A stretch of DNA of 64,000 nucleotides from Vitellaria paradoxa. Taxonomy: Eukaryota > Streptophyta > Magnoliopsida > Ericales > Sapotaceae. The stretch lies in contig CM034233.1 of the NCBI GenBank assembly GCA_019916065.1, positions 21,959,936 to 22,023,935 on the forward strand. The letters run 5' to 3'. Positions 33,713 through 46,610 of the stretch are shown piece by piece. The translations under genes and the position numbers were made by a program. The stretch's first letter is position 1, and each line of letters opens with the position of its first letter. The notes beneath the pieces are model-generated. The model made no database searches. It was not told where the DNA came from and worked only from the letters and a program-made list of their open reading frames with translations.

Positions 33713-35040
33713 ATATCTATACATATGTTGTATATGTTTATGACTTACAAGTTAAATTCATTAACTGTTTTATTTAAGAATAGGATAATTACTCATTTAG
33801 GTTATGTGGAAGCAATGTCAATCCTTTCTTTAGGTAAGCGTGACATTGGCTTAAATTTTCCACATGTGATGAAAGCTGTGTATGATATATATTAATCATA
33901 TAAAAATTGAAAATTATTTTTTATTTATTGTATATTTTATTTCAAAAAGTCAAATATAATATTTGAGGAAAAAATTTAAACATTCTTAAAAAATAGTGAA
34001 ATTAATATTTAACTTAACTTACGATTTTTTATCCTATTATTGTTTTTCATGTAGCATATATTTTTTTATTATAAAATTTTATATAAAACATTTTCAATAA
34101 AAAATCTAGGTGAGGCCCCAAATTCTCAAGCTGGGCCCTGTGTGGAAGTATTTCCAGAGGAGAGGAAGCAAATACAACCTTTTTCTATGTTATCTAGGTG
34201 ATCTCTTGTGTTAGGAACTTTGAAAAAGTGAGAAAAATATATATATATGTTAAAAAAACTAATTTTTATTTAATTATCATAAAAAACGAATATATAAGTA
34301 ATTTCATTATTTTTTATATATTAAATATGCTCTATTTATATACAAATATAGGAGAGCCATTAAGTCTTCGTATCTGGATACAGTGTATTGACATTTCTGG
34401 ATTGGATTAAATTAGATATTGGTTTTTTCTAGATTGGACCTGAAAGAGGCTGTTGGGTCACCTGATCGAATTGGATTAGGAGTTTTCGTTTTATGGGTCG
34501 GATTCATTTCACCACAACCCGGTCGAGGTCCAATCCAACCAAGATCGGGCTTCATGGTGTTACCAAACAGACCGACCGGTCCTTTGAATCCTTGACGGCA
34601 GAAATCGCTCCACGCACCTTCCAATTTTGTCTGTATTGCGCACAGAGAGGAAAATTCCAAAACTACATAATTATTATCAAGAAAATTCTAGGCACGTCGT
34701 GGCGACACTTCTAATAATTAATAATTATTTTTGATGAATATTTTCAGGTAAAAGTTAATATTGTAAAATTCTGCGTAAACTTTTTATTTTTATAAAATTA
34801 TATTTGTAATTTTTAGAATCAAACGCTACCCTTGGGATAATTAGTCTAACCTTGAGTTATATTTACAATTTCTAGGTGATAGCAAGCTTAGTTTGGTATT
34901 ACATAACTAAAAGTTAACTAAAAGAAAGAATTTAGTTGAAAAAAAGTTAAATTACCCCCACCCCAAATTTCTAGTTGTAGAACCTTTCTTTTGCAATACA
35001 TAATAAAGTCTCTTATAACTGAATATATATTATTATAACT
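33713..35040. other. Spacer, no gene seen
   Basis: AT-rich apart from a moderately GC-rich patch at 34430-34640 (GGTCGAGGTCCAATCCAACC, CAGACCGACCGGTCC) that looks like repeat debris. The frames crossing that patch on both strands have no recognisable domain. Confidence 0.4.
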
Positions 35041-35190
35041 GCATTTGATTTGTTAAAAAATTCTAAAAATTTTTAAAATTTTTTAAAAATTTTTAAAAAT
35101 TATTTACTTTTTATTTTACCGTACGAATTACAAATTCATAACTTATTTCATTTTATTTCACTTTTTATCACTCCAAACACATCTTATATG
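35041..35190. repeat. Dispersed AT-rich repeat, copy 3
   Basis: Same landmarks as 7285-7440: TTAAAAATTATTTACTTTTT, ACCGTACGAATTACAAATTC, TTTCACTTTTTATCACTCC and AAACACATCTTA. Confidence 0.6.
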
Positions 35191-35683
35191 ACACAAACAG
35201 TATGGGAATTCAGTATGGGAATGTTAAAATTTTAAAATTTATGAAATTTTATTTTAGTAAAACTTTGGTATCCCTATAATGCCTTAATACTGTTTATAAT
35301 TACCTAAAACTTCAATAACATTGAAAAGTAAATTTTAATAACTGTCACAGAATTAAGTAATTTCATAATTTATATTTTTATCTTTCTTAAATATCTTTGA
35401 ACTATACACTACTTTAGTAATTTTTTTGTTTTCTTTAAATACTACTTAATTAATTATTATATACTTAATACCAGCAACTCCTAATTAATTACCATTTTAG
35501 TCACTTTATTAATTTTTCTTTAATAATTTTATTTCAATTAAAATAAAATGTTAATAAAAATTATACACATATCGTGTCTCCACTTCTAGTTATTAATAAA
35601 GCCTCTCCACTGTAAAATTCGAGTTTTGGGGTCATCTTAGCGACTTCCACGAAGAGGGGCTCATGGGCTTGATAAGGAATGCG

Positions 35684-36215
35684 GCAAAGGCTTATATTAT
35701 CTAATTTAAAAATACAATATATGTATTAGAATGAAATATGTAAAAAAATAAAAATATTTTACAAGGACATAAGTAAATTTTTATATTTTGGAATGTTTGA
35801 AGTGACAAAAAATAAGATAAAATGAAATAATTTAAGATATTTTATAAATTCGTAATTTATACAGTGATATAAAAAATAAATAATTTTTAAAATTTTTTAA
35901 TATTTTGGCTCCGTCTAGAGCTATACAAAATAAAAAAAATCTTATAAATCTCTACAAACACGAATTACGAGATAATAAAATTTAATATTTTTTACACACT
36001 ATACAAATTTTGAAATATTTACTTTTATAATTTTATTTTATATACTTTTATACAATTTCAAACACATCCTTTATACTGAGTTAAACCGACCATTTGTGTG
36101 ATTGTTTTCTCTGAAAATTGTCTAAGAAGCTGCCTCTGATCTTTTCAAAATAGACTTCTGTACCTTTTTGATGGGCAAATAGACCTCCCTGCCGTGCGTT
36201 AAAAATTTTAGTACA
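35684..36215. repeat. Paired dispersed repeat A (partner 46937-47103), with insertions
   Basis: CAAAGGCTTATATTATCT, AATACAATATATG and, later, AGAAGCTGCCTCTGATCTTT then TCAAAATAGACTTCT all recur in order at 46937-47075. Here the two halves are separated by about 300 extra bases (35783-36090). These include a reverse copy of the dispersed AT-rich repeat and a second AT-rich block. Confidence 0.7.
35783..35920 (-). repeat. Dispersed AT-rich repeat, copy 4 (reverse)
   Basis: GTTTGAAGTGACAAAAAATA, AGATAAAATGAAAT and TAAAAAATAAATAATTTTTA are the reverse complement of the 7285/35041 family. It sits inside paired repeat A. Confidence 0.55.
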
Positions 36216-37382
36216 TGTGCACCAAAATTCCAAAGTTGTCCCCGAAGATTTTTTTTTCTTTGCCTAAAAAGCCCCTGTTCTAAGGTTTGGTTTAGAAAGA
36301 AAATACCTAATTTATTTTTATTCGGCTAATAACGGATTACTTTTGAGAAGGAAAGTAGTTAGTTAAAAATAAATGAGCTACTTTTGTGTTGGAAAAGAAA
36401 AAAAGATAACCTTTTTTTAGGTGAAATTTTAATTTTGATTAATTTAACATTTTTACCTTTAAAAGTTTAAAAGAAAATTAAAATGTAAGTGAGTAAATTT
36501 GATTATTTTATACATTGGCAAATAAACCAATTAACTCCTTGGATCCTAAATGATGCCTAATTAAGTTTCTACCTTTGAAAAGGAAAGGCTGATATAATAA
36601 TGATATGTCAATCTTGTAAATTAATATTAAGAGCATTGGATTAAAATCAAATAATGTAGATATATTTTTATTATTTTAATTTTTAAAAAATATGAATACA
36701 TTTGTACTGTTAATCTTTAACTTAACGGTCCTAATTAGAAGTAATGAGATTGGCATATCAATAATCCTATGCCTTTTTTGACCCTTTTGCTAACAATCTC
36801 CCAAGATTTGCAGTCTTAAGGTTTCATTTGTTTTAATATAAAATATATTTAAAAAAATAATTTTACTTATATATTAAAAATATAAATAAATATATTTTCT
36901 AAAAACATTTTACATAAAGAGATAATATCAAACAACATTTTTAATTATATTTATATAATGGTGTACGTCAATATATAAACTTAAAATATGTATAATATTT
37001 ATTTTTTATAAATATTTTATAATATTATTTTAATGTAATTGATAATTTTAATTTTTAAATGGAGGGGCGGAGAAGGGGATGAGATGAGAATTACTAAACA
37101 CGGGAAGCGAAAGGATTCCCCTTAATACCTGCTTGTTGATATTCCCACCCTTGCTATGTGAATGATGAATAGGGTTTGGTTGACGAATGTGTTAGGTCGG
37201 ACTCGAGTCGGGTTAACAGTAAATATGTTGTCGATCCATTGAATCAGGCCGAGTAGGGTCACTAAAAAGTTCAAAATTAAAGACTAAGTTGAATCCTAAA
37301 CTCGCCTACGAAATTAATTTATTTTAAAAATATTTGTAGATATAAACATTTTTTTAAGACTATGGAATTAAGTTATTTAAGT
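36216..37382. other. AT-rich spacer, no gene seen
   Basis: Nothing recognised beyond low-complexity AT and a short GGTCGGACTCGAGTCGGGTT patch at 37195-37214. Confidence 0.45.
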
Positions 37383-37541
37383 TCCGTTTCGGGTAACAAA
37401 AAATTCTGAAAAATGGTGAAAAATACTAAAAAATTTTAAAAGTTATTCATTTTTTATTTCACTGCACGAATTATAAACCCACAACTTATCTCACTTTATC
37501 TCATTTTATCTCACTTTTTATCACTCTAAACGTACCCTTAG
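37383..37541. repeat. Dispersed AT-rich repeat, copy 5
   Basis: Contains AAAAAATTCTGAAAAATGG, TTTTTTATTTCACTGCACG, ACTTATCTCACTTTATCTCA and TTTATCACTCTAAACGTACC, in the same order as the other copies. Confidence 0.65.
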
Positions 37542-38130
37542 TATTAAAATAAATATGTTTAATAAAACTTAATATATATAAACTTAATTATTTATTAAAA
37601 ATATAAATAAAATAATATATGAACACATAAAATATAAAAATTATCTTTCTTTAATTTTTCATAACTCGAAGATAATCCCAAACCTAATCTGAATAAAATC
37701 GAGTTTTGAAGAATTTGTAAGTTCAAAATAAAATAGACTGGTCATGCTCGGCCACTGAGGTTATGTTTATGTTTGGAGTGAGAAATTTAACAAAAAGTTT
37801 ATAACTTTTTTTTTTAATTTTTTTCAACTTTTTTCTAATTTTCTAAACACAAAATCTTCGATTTTGTTAACTTTTATTAATTTTTACTAATTTTTACTAA
37901 CTTTCATTAAATACTCAACAATTTAAAATTTATCTATTTTTCTAACTAAAATTTTAACACTCTGAATGGTACTACATCCACTTCGGCTAAATAATGATGT
38001 GTCAAAGTTATATGGGGAGAGTCTACTGCAGTTTTTTGGGAGGGAAGTGGAGTGTCAGTATCATCTGATGCTAAATTGAAGAAAAATAAAAGATACAGGT
38101 TGTCAATGCATGCATTAAAGAGGTTTCCTT

Positions 38131-38393
38131 GCCCCTTCGGGGGTGGTCGAGTGGATGTCGGGCTTGCCTTAGAGCTTAGGCCTCTCGAGGTTCCGGGTTC
38201 GACTCTCCCACGGGAGGTGGGTTACCGCTGTAATGGCGGATGCCTAATGGCCTCCTCTTGGTCGTGCCGGTCAGCCAGGGCTTGCCTAGGCTGGTTAACT
38301 CTCCAGGGGCCTTTGCCGGCTAGGGTCCTGGAACGTGCTTCGCCCTGTGCGCACCCCAGTACGGGGTAGCGGCTGCGAACTTCTACGTACCAG
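38131..38393 (+). mobile_element. GC-rich tRNA-derived SINE with intact TSD, 263 bp
   Basis: AAGAGGTTTCCTT occurs directly before (38118-38130) and after (38394-38406), a perfect 13 bp TSD. The insert is strikingly GC-rich. Its head has GGGTGGTCGAGTGG (box A region), then CCGGGTTCGACTCTCCC (box B GGTTCGAnnCy). The 3' end is CTTCTACGTACCAG, without a poly(A) or poly(T) tail. The 105-codon frame across it is incidental. Perfect TSDs and intact boxes suggest a young insertion. Confidence 0.85.
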
Positions 38394-38659
38394 AAGAGGT
38401 TTCCTTAAAAGGAATAAAGTATCGTTAGATATCTTACGATAATTAATGGGGTACCCATTTATAATTCATAGCCGCCTACCACTAATAAATTGCCCCTAAT
38501 ACCCCCCATAAAAGGGAATATCTTTCTCTCAATCATGCCATCATTAAAGATAAAAATGAACAAGTTCCATTCTAATTGAATTCTCATTTACGAAGACATG
38601 AATTCTCATTTATGAACATATGTCTAAGGGGTCGTTTGGTGCCAAAAAATTAAATTGGA

Positions 38660-38852
38660 GGGGCTACAATGTATTTACACTTTAGCTGCGCTGAAGTGTG
38701 AAATATCAATCATCAATTTTTTCTCCAAATGATCTAATGATCCTAATTAATTTGATTAAAATAAAATTCCCCCGTTGATTATTTAGAGAAAAAATACAAC
38801 GGTTGGTATTTCACACTTCAGCCGATGAACTGTAAATACACTACAACCCTTT
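38660..38852. mobile_element. Foldback MITE of about 190 bp
   Basis: GGGGCTACAATGTATTTACA and GCTGAAGTGTGAAATA at the left are inverted at the right (TATTTCACACTTCAGC, TGTAAATACACTACAACCC), forming a long hairpin around a 70 bp centre. Confidence 0.7.
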
Positions 38853-39924
38853 CCAACCTAAAAAAAATGTCAATTTTGCACATCAAATTGACATGTGTCA
38901 CTATTTTTTTAAGTGTTGAGTGTTTGATAAAAATTAATAAAAGTTGGTAAAAATTAGTAAAAATTAGAAAAATTTAGTAAAAATTGATTTTATGTTTGAT
39001 GAAGAAAGTCATAGAAAATTAATAAAATTTAATTTTTTTTAGATAAAATTTCATAAACTAAACACCCCAAATTTAGATTTTTTTTTATTTTAGGGTGCAT
39101 TTGGCCTATTTTTATATAATTTTATTGTTTTTAATTATGTTAAATAATTTTATACTTTTTAGAGATTGTCACGCCCCGAATTTTCATAGCCTGAATGACT
39201 GAGGGTGACTTAGGATTATTTGTTCGCTATAAAAATAAGATAATAACAACACGCCGTTACACTCTAAATTTTCTTTCAAACTGGGGTTGACTCGCAATAA
39301 AAATTTAAGGTATTCAAAATCCGTAATTTATCCCAACCAATATTTATAAGCCATTAGGCTGAATCATTTGGTAGGCTTCAACCGCAGAGTACCAAATAAA
39401 GATAGAAAGTAGTATTATAGAGCCGTCTAAGCGTCCCAACCATGCGATTAACATTACATATCAAATAAAAACAACTAGGCCTAAACTTAATGATTACAAT
39501 CATTTAACAATTATTATTACAGACCATAATAATAAATAAAGTCTTTCAATATTGTGCAAGAAAAAAAATAGATAACTCTTCTAGTGGAATAGTTAAGAGA
39601 AATTAGTCTCTTTCCAGCTCATTTTCAATATCCCTATGCTTAATATCTTGAAAAAAATATTTCCACAAAGGGGTGAGTTACTAAAACCCAGTAATCAGAA
39701 TCTCCTAGGTGCCTATATACAGTGGTCGTAATACTACACTGTATTAGGTGACCCAATACAGTGAATGTGATTAAGTGGCATATTGTTCATGCAACAATTA
39801 TTTCAATAGATCCCAACTGAATAATGTAAATTATACTTTCAACGGTTCGATGAAACCGTTATTGTAACTACTATTTTACTTATACGTAAAATAGTTTAAT
39901 GTTGATATGTGTACCACAATGAAA

Positions 39925-39995
39925 TCGGTGTCGCAGTGGTGAGGATCTCAGATTCAGATTTTCAAGGTCTCGGGGTCAAACCCCATAGCGATACA
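39925..39995 (+). other. tRNA-like segment 1 inside the LTR
   Basis: GTCGCAGTGGTGAGGATCTC looks like a box A region and GGTCTCGGGGTCAAACCCC like a T-arm with box B. A decayed counterpart lies at 20590-20660 in the related LTR. It is not a functional tRNA gene. Confidence 0.4.
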
Positions 39996-40784
39996 GTTTC
40001 ATATATATTTTTTTTCTACATCATTTTATAAAATATTCATCTAAAAGAATTAAACAAAATTAAATAATTCCAACACATCATTCATACATAAGCAAAAGAG
40101 GTTGCCAGTCATAGTAAAATTTGATAAAGAGGTTTAATCTAAATCCTCCTAAGGTAATCATACTTCTATCCTCCTCTAGCCTCAGCCTTGGGAACAAGTG
40201 ACTTTACGGGCTTAGCATCCAATGCATTCCGATGGTATCACCCAGTAAAAAAAAAAAAAAAAAAAAACCCAGCTGTCGTGATCGGCTACCTGACTGGCCA
40301 GGTCAGAAGGGAGCATCTCTCAAATAAAATGCATATGTTCCCGTCTCCATCTAAAAGGCAATTTCTACCCACCCATCACCCCATTGCCAAAAATAACTTT
40401 AGTACCGAGTGTCTTAATTTCTTCTCACCCTTTTACACTCCTAAAGGTACCTTGCATGGAAATAAGACATTTTTAATAACAACCGGCAATGTTCTTGGGC
40501 GATGAATCATAAGTGGGATTATTCAGTCACATGCAGTATATTTTTAAGTACTTTATCTAAATTCATAATTTGATAATAATTATCAATAAATCTAAGATTT
40601 AACATAGTCACCAATATTATTATCACAAAAGTAAGTACTACATGTAAATTAATAAGTAACAAGTAACTAACAATAATTTAGAATTTGAATTAGTATTTTA
40701 GTTAATTGTTTTGACAAGTTTGCCGTATTACCTTTGATAAATATAAAATTTTTTCTAATGATATATTAATTAGCCGAGGTTGGC

Positions 40785-40850
40785 AACTTAGTGGGCGGGC
40801 GACCCTAATTGCGATTTGAAGTCGCGAGTTCGAACCTCATTGGTTGCGAT
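40785..40850 (+). other. tRNA-like segment 2 inside the LTR
   Basis: ACTTAGTGGGCGGGCGACC (box A-like) is followed by GCGAGTTCGAACCTC (good box B). A counterpart with GGGCGACCC lies at about 20935-20990. It is not a functional tRNA gene. Confidence 0.4.
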
Positions 40851-43078
40851 ATCGATTTTTGCCTCTTTTTCCTTTTTATTTTATTAATTTATGGAATATA
40901 AAGATAATAAATAGCTTTTTGGACTTATATTTAATTTTATAAAAAATTATAAGTTTTATTATAGAACAATCAAGCCAATGTGAGATTACAAAGCTAATTC
41001 ATTCTAAACTTTTGATTTGGTAGGAGAATAATATTATTCAAAATATTTTGAATAAATTCCAATCATCATCTTATTTATAACCAAACCCTTATCATAGGTT
41101 TTCGGCTTCAAGATATCCACAAATGTCCATAGAATTATTCCAATATTTAGGAAGATATTAAATAATTTTCATTAAATTCACTTAATCATAAAAATATAGT
41201 TATATAACTTGCTAGGTTGACAAAACAATGCCTAAAAATCAATTAAAATAAATCAAATTCATTTAAGGAAGACCAAATGAGGAAAGAATAGGTCCACTGT
41301 TTCATTTGGACATTTTATCAAATACTTGGCTCTACTTAGCCATTTTAATTTGAACAAGTCATTCAACTATCCATGAGGTAACTGATTGTCTAAGTCAGTT
41401 ATCATAAATATTAGAGTGTCGAATAATACATAATATTCAATTTAAAATAATTTCATATCAATTGAAAAATAATTAAGTAGTATCAACTTAAGAGTCCACT
41501 TCAGTATTAAATAGTATAAGTGTTTTACCATATCAGGCCTTGTGAACAAACTTACACATCAATAGAAATTATTAACATGACAATAACTAATAGAAGGTAA
41601 TTGGAAATTTCAACAAATCTTTAAACATGACATTCTAAAAAAAATCCAAACAAGCATCAATAAAAAGCTAAGCAGAAATAGCAGTATAAAAGAAAATTCA
41701 TATAAAATAGAGTAGAACTCTGATATTTATAAACTTTATATCTATAAAAACTAGACTTTAGAACCTACAACTTTCATGTTTTACACTTTTTAAAATTCTA
41801 AAGTCTAAAGGTTCAAAAACAGCCTTGAATTCAGTTTGTTCATAAGATACAGTTTTACACGTGCTCAGTATTTTGGGCATAACTTTTGACTCACAAATCA
41901 GATTGATGCAAATCTTTCTGGATTGGAAAGAAAACTTAAAGGGCTACAACTTTTGTGTTTTAGCCGAAGCCTCATTCCACCATTTTAGAGGTCAGAAACA
42001 CATCAGAAGTTACAAATAGAGAGCTGTCAACATGCTGGGCTATATCAGTCAAAGTTTTGGCTTCCCTAACCCCAATATGCAGGTTTTTTTTTATCACAAT
42101 CAAGTTTCATACTTCAAATCCAGAAAATGTTTTAGCTTCAAATTGAAGGCATCAAATACATTTTAGGAGGTTCGTCATCCTACCTCAATGAAGATATTGA
42201 TGACCAAGTCTGAGAATGAAAAAGGAGTTGAGCTTTGAACACCACCCAATTGGAAAGTTCCAAAGCTTTCTTCTTCCTCCAAGTAACACCGAATCTCCAA
42301 CCACACTAAATAATAATTTTTTTTCTCTTATTTTTTTCTCGTTGAAGGCACACAAATTTATAAGAAGTCATGAGAGTGTAGAGAAAGTATCGGTGGAGAA
42401 AATAATATCCACTTCCCATACTTCAAAGTCATTAAGGTAGGATCACAATAGGTAGCATGATCTAAGAATCATGCTTTGCTTTTTGACTATCTAACCATAT
42501 AATTTAAGAGAGGTATTGGGGAAGATGTATGGAGGTGGCATGAACCGGGAATCATGCTAGCTTTTCGACTAATTAAATAAATTATTTAAAAGATGCTTTA
42601 AGTCTTTAAATCATGCTTGCTAAATAATTTGAAATAAATTCTTTAAAGTGATCAATGTAGGGTCTTTCTTTTGACTAATAAACTAAATAATTTGAGAGAT
42701 TGTGAGAGATGTATGAAAGAAAAGATGGATGGAAAGTGAAGTTTGCCGGGAAATGATTTAAAGCTACTATTCATGAGTCAACTCAGTGAGTGATAAAGTG
42801 AGTTGAAGTGAGTTGAGATGAGTTAAAGAAAGGGTCGACCCATGGGTTAATGGGCTTGGGTTAAACCAAATAGGTAATTAAGTTAGGAATTGTTTGGATA
42901 AAAGTTTAGAAATTTTACATTAAACTCCCACACAAGGTGAAATTAAATCCGAAAATCTTTCCAACTAATTTTATCTTCCAAAAATTTTCAAATCCTCAAT
43001 TTTCTAGATTTTTACTATGATAAATATCACAACCATATTTAAGCAAATTAAAAAAAAAATTCAGGTTATTACAGAGAT

Positions 43079-45730
43079 AGAGGCAAAAGAGCTAAAGGTT
43101 ATGAGGCGTAAAATATAAATAATCGCTTTAATAATATTTATCTCCACAAAAATTTAACCACTACACAATGTGCAAAAATATTTAGTGGAATGACTCATAA
43201 TTCGTAAATAAAAAAGAATAATTAAATTTATATACATTGACAACCTTTTTAGATGCTGTTTGAAAATCTAATCTTTTTTGACATTTTTTAACTAAAAGTT
43301 GATGGTTAAAATTTTTGATGTACTTGGTAAAGTAAGTAACAAATTTTTAGTAATTTTTGACAATTTTTGGATGTTTGGTAAATTTTTTTGACAAATTTTG
43401 ATAATTTTTAGTAATTTTTGACAACTTTTTGTGTATTTGGTAAAAATTTTAATAACTTTTGAGTTTACAAGTTACTATAACTGAGTAGATTAGTAGCAAA
43501 AATTGGTATTTTTTCAAAATAAAAAACAAAAATTAGTTGTTTTATACTCAAAATTTGCTACCTTATTTGAACAAAGAAAAAATAGTATATCTAAGAAAAA
43601 ACAATTTGGATTTAACAATTTATTTACCTCTTTTCCATCATTTTTGTGTGTGCGCGTGCGCACGTGTATAAACACAAATTGAATATTATACAAGAGAAGA
43701 GTAATATATAAATTAACTCCAAATTTATGCCTAATGCACAAAAATATCTCTATAATTCAGTCTGTAATGATTATATTCTTGAACTAAGGAATAGTGCATA
43801 ATATGCCCATTTGAAAACACCGACAATGCATTAGTGCAGACCAAATTTTTAGTGTGCTAGCTTGACACATATATAGATATAATGAGGGGGGAATTGTCCC
43901 TGGGATGTTGATATATTCAACTCTCTTTCTTGTAGTCAAACTATTATTAATGAATACTAATAAGTAAACTGTTACACCATTAAGTAAATTTGTCTTAAGT
44001 TAATGTTAGAGTTTCAATTGCAAAGAATTGGGAATTGCCAAAAATTAGGAGAGGCGGTCATTATTAGGCTTTTTTTTTTTTTTAAGTGTCTTTCATATAC
44101 TCATTTTCACTTAATGGTGTATTTGCACATTAGGTATAAAGTTAGGAACTTATTTATTAATTGTTTCTTGATTTAAGGAGAGAATTGTTACAAATTAAAT
44201 TATAAAGTGTAATTAAATATTATGTATAAATTCAATAGCTTATTTATATATTATTGTTAATTCAGGTATAAAATTGTTATAAATTAAATTATGAAGATAT
44301 ATTTGTGCAATGGTTATAATCTTGAGGGTTAATTATCCATTATTTCTAGTAGTAGCTAACAATTGCGAAATGCAAATTTAGTAAGAGCCGACTGAACAAA
44401 ACTTAAACTATATTACTCTATAGTATAATTACATACATCAAGAAGAAGTTGAACAACTAATCTAACTTGCCAGTCATTTAATAGTTGGAGAAATAAATTC
44501 ATTTTAAACCCAAACACGTCTTTATATTTCTTGAACAATTTACTTTTCAATTTGCCTATGATATGCTAGTATTTCTCAATATAACAATTGAATGGGAATT
44601 TGCATAGGACTACAATACCTTCGTAACAAGATTAATTTCTAAACTTAGCTTTATATTGTCCGTAACTTATTTATTTACATTTTTATAAAAATTAAAAAAA
44701 AAACACTTGCTTATTCTAGAGATATAAACGGGTCGGATACCTGTCTAATTTGTCATCACCATTATTAAATTTGTTTATTTTTTCCTACCTATTACCATCT
44801 CAAACCCGTTTATTTTATTAGTTAGATCTCAAACCCCTTCATTTTATTAGTTAAATCTCAAATTCGTCTCATCCAAAGCTTGTTCCATTCCGTCCCACCC
44901 ATTAAATACCCATTTAAAAAAACTCACTAAATATTTATTTATAAATTAAATTTTTTAAAACAATTGATGTGCCTTTTATAATGCCTAACAATTATATTTA
45001 TGGATATATTGCTTTATTAAGATTTTATTGCTCTTATTCAAATAAACAAGAAGTAACATATTACATATAACTTCAACTACTACTTATATGTTTAAATGAT
45101 TTTACAAAATTAATCATTTAACTATCACTAAAAATGTGAACTATCTGACAGTAATCCACATCAAATAGCCATAGGTACAAGAGTTTAACCACTTTTATTT
45201 TTCAAAATAAAAATTTTAATTATTTAAATGTATGTATTATATTATATTAAATGGGTGTTAGGCGGATCCCTATAAGTATAAATATGTCTTGAGTATCGGG
45301 TACCTTATACGCAAATTTTAAACCCATAACAAACTCACACAAATATTGAATTTTAATTTCAAATCAGTTCCAATCCTATTAAAACATTTCTCAACAAATT
45401 TTGAACGAATTTAATCCAATCAAGTACCTTCTTAAATTTGTCCCATTAACATGTTGATGCAAAAGAATTTTATGATTAATATTTCCTATGTTGATTTAGG
45501 GTATTTGTCAAATAATATTATTTGACAAATAGCTTTCATTTATTTAGAATTAGTTTTAAAATACTTACTATATTTCTAAATATGATTTTAGAATGTTAAT
45601 TTCTCGATTCTGGTAGTTATCTTGTTTATTAAATTTTACGTTATCTTGTTTCCTACTTTTAGTTTTTTTACTTATTACATTGCAAGTTTTTATGGCAAGG
45701 GTGAATTTTGATTAATAAAATTACGCATTT
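43079..45730. other. AT-rich spacer with repeat debris, no gene seen
   Basis: At 43310-43450 there are short imperfect tandem words (TTTGGTAAA, AGTAATTTTTGACAA). At about 44720-45440 lies a patch with GGGTCGGATACC and inverted GGGTACC-type words plus AAACCCGTT runs, resembling the 33000-33712 pattern. No coding frame is supported. Confidence 0.45.
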
Positions 45731-46610
45731 GTTAATGAGTGTCTCTGGGCACTCATTAAGAACCTCATTAAGAACCAATAAAAATATGCCATTTGTTTAT
45801 TTTTATTTTGGTCCAAATAATTGAAAAGGTTTAATAAATTTTATCCATTGTATAGTTTAAAGGAAGTGCGTATTATCTACATTAATTAATAATTTTTATT
45901 TTTTAAGATAAACCTACAAAATTGCTTATACTCTTCTTTGAAAACAAAATCATCTTCTACTTCTATCTTATTTCATTTTTGTATGTGCGATAAAAAAGAA
46001 AATATTTTGTATTCTTCATCCAAAATTATGATTTATTCAAGTGAGAAGATAATCTTCCCACAAATATATAATTTTATATTTTGCATATTTGTCTGAATTT
46101 ATTTACATATAATCATCAAATTCCTTCTACCCTGCTTGATCTGTGGGATATGAAGAAGAAAATAAAGTTTTTTTTTTCTCCTTCCATCCAAAATTATGAT
46201 TTATTCAAAAGAAGATAATCTTCATATAAATATGTATTTTATAAAAATCTTGATTTATTCAATAGAAGATAATCTTTACACAAGTATATATTTTATACTT
46301 TGCACATTTATCTGAATATATTTTTGCATATATTTTTTATTTGTAGTTATTCATCTACCTAATAGGTTTCCAAAAGTTGGAGTTTGATTTGTTTTGGTGA
46401 TTAATGTTATAATTTTACCTTAAAGGTAACTTATCAATTAATGTAGATAAACCATTCTCTCTCTTTCTCTCTTTTTTTTTTTTTTTTTTTTTGGAATTCT
46501 ACCATCCATAAAATAATTAAAATGTTTTTGAATTCGTTGGAGTCAAAATAAAATTTGCTAAGTGTCATATTTTTATTAATTCTTAATGGGTGTTCTAAGA
46601 GGACTCGTTA
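45731..46610. mobile_element. Inverted-repeat element with internal triplication
   Basis: GTTAATGAGTGTCTCTGGGC then CATTAAGAACCAATAAAAAT at the left is inverted at the right (ATTTTTATTAATTCTTAATG, GACTCGTTAAC). Ends pair over about 50 bp. Inside, a block with ATGATTTATTCAA(G/A), GAAGATAATCTT and ACAA(A/G)TATAT recurs three times, near 46028, 46195 and 46250. There is no reading frame. Confidence 0.6.

Larger units (their letters stand above)
39167..43073 (-). mobile_element. Probable solo LTR (3.9 kb) of a long-LTR Gypsy element
   Basis: It begins TGTCACGCCCCGAATTTT and ends TTCAGGTTATTACA, so the termini are TG...CA. GAGAT flanks both sides (39162-39166 and 43074-43078), a perfect 5 bp TSD as retroviral-type integrases make. 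No internal copy of the ends, gag or pol was seen, so a solo LTR is the simplest reading. On the - strand it starts TGTAATAACCTGAATTTT and ends in CGGGGCGTGACA, a pattern I associate with Tekay/Del chromovirus LTRs, hence the strand. Two tRNA-like segments lie inside (39925-39995 and 40785-40850). The LTR is very long, which keeps some doubt. Confidence 0.7.

Noticed and set aside
38052..38369. 105-codon frame in GC-rich DNA
   Set aside because: Lies across a SINE bounded by a 13 bp TSD; the frame is incidental to GC content.
40785..40850. Functional tRNA gene
   Set aside because: A good box B but no consistent acceptor stem or anticodon arm, and a decayed copy exists in the related LTR.
42216..42440. 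74-codon + frame
   Set aside because: Lies inside the 3.9 kb LTR and has no domain.
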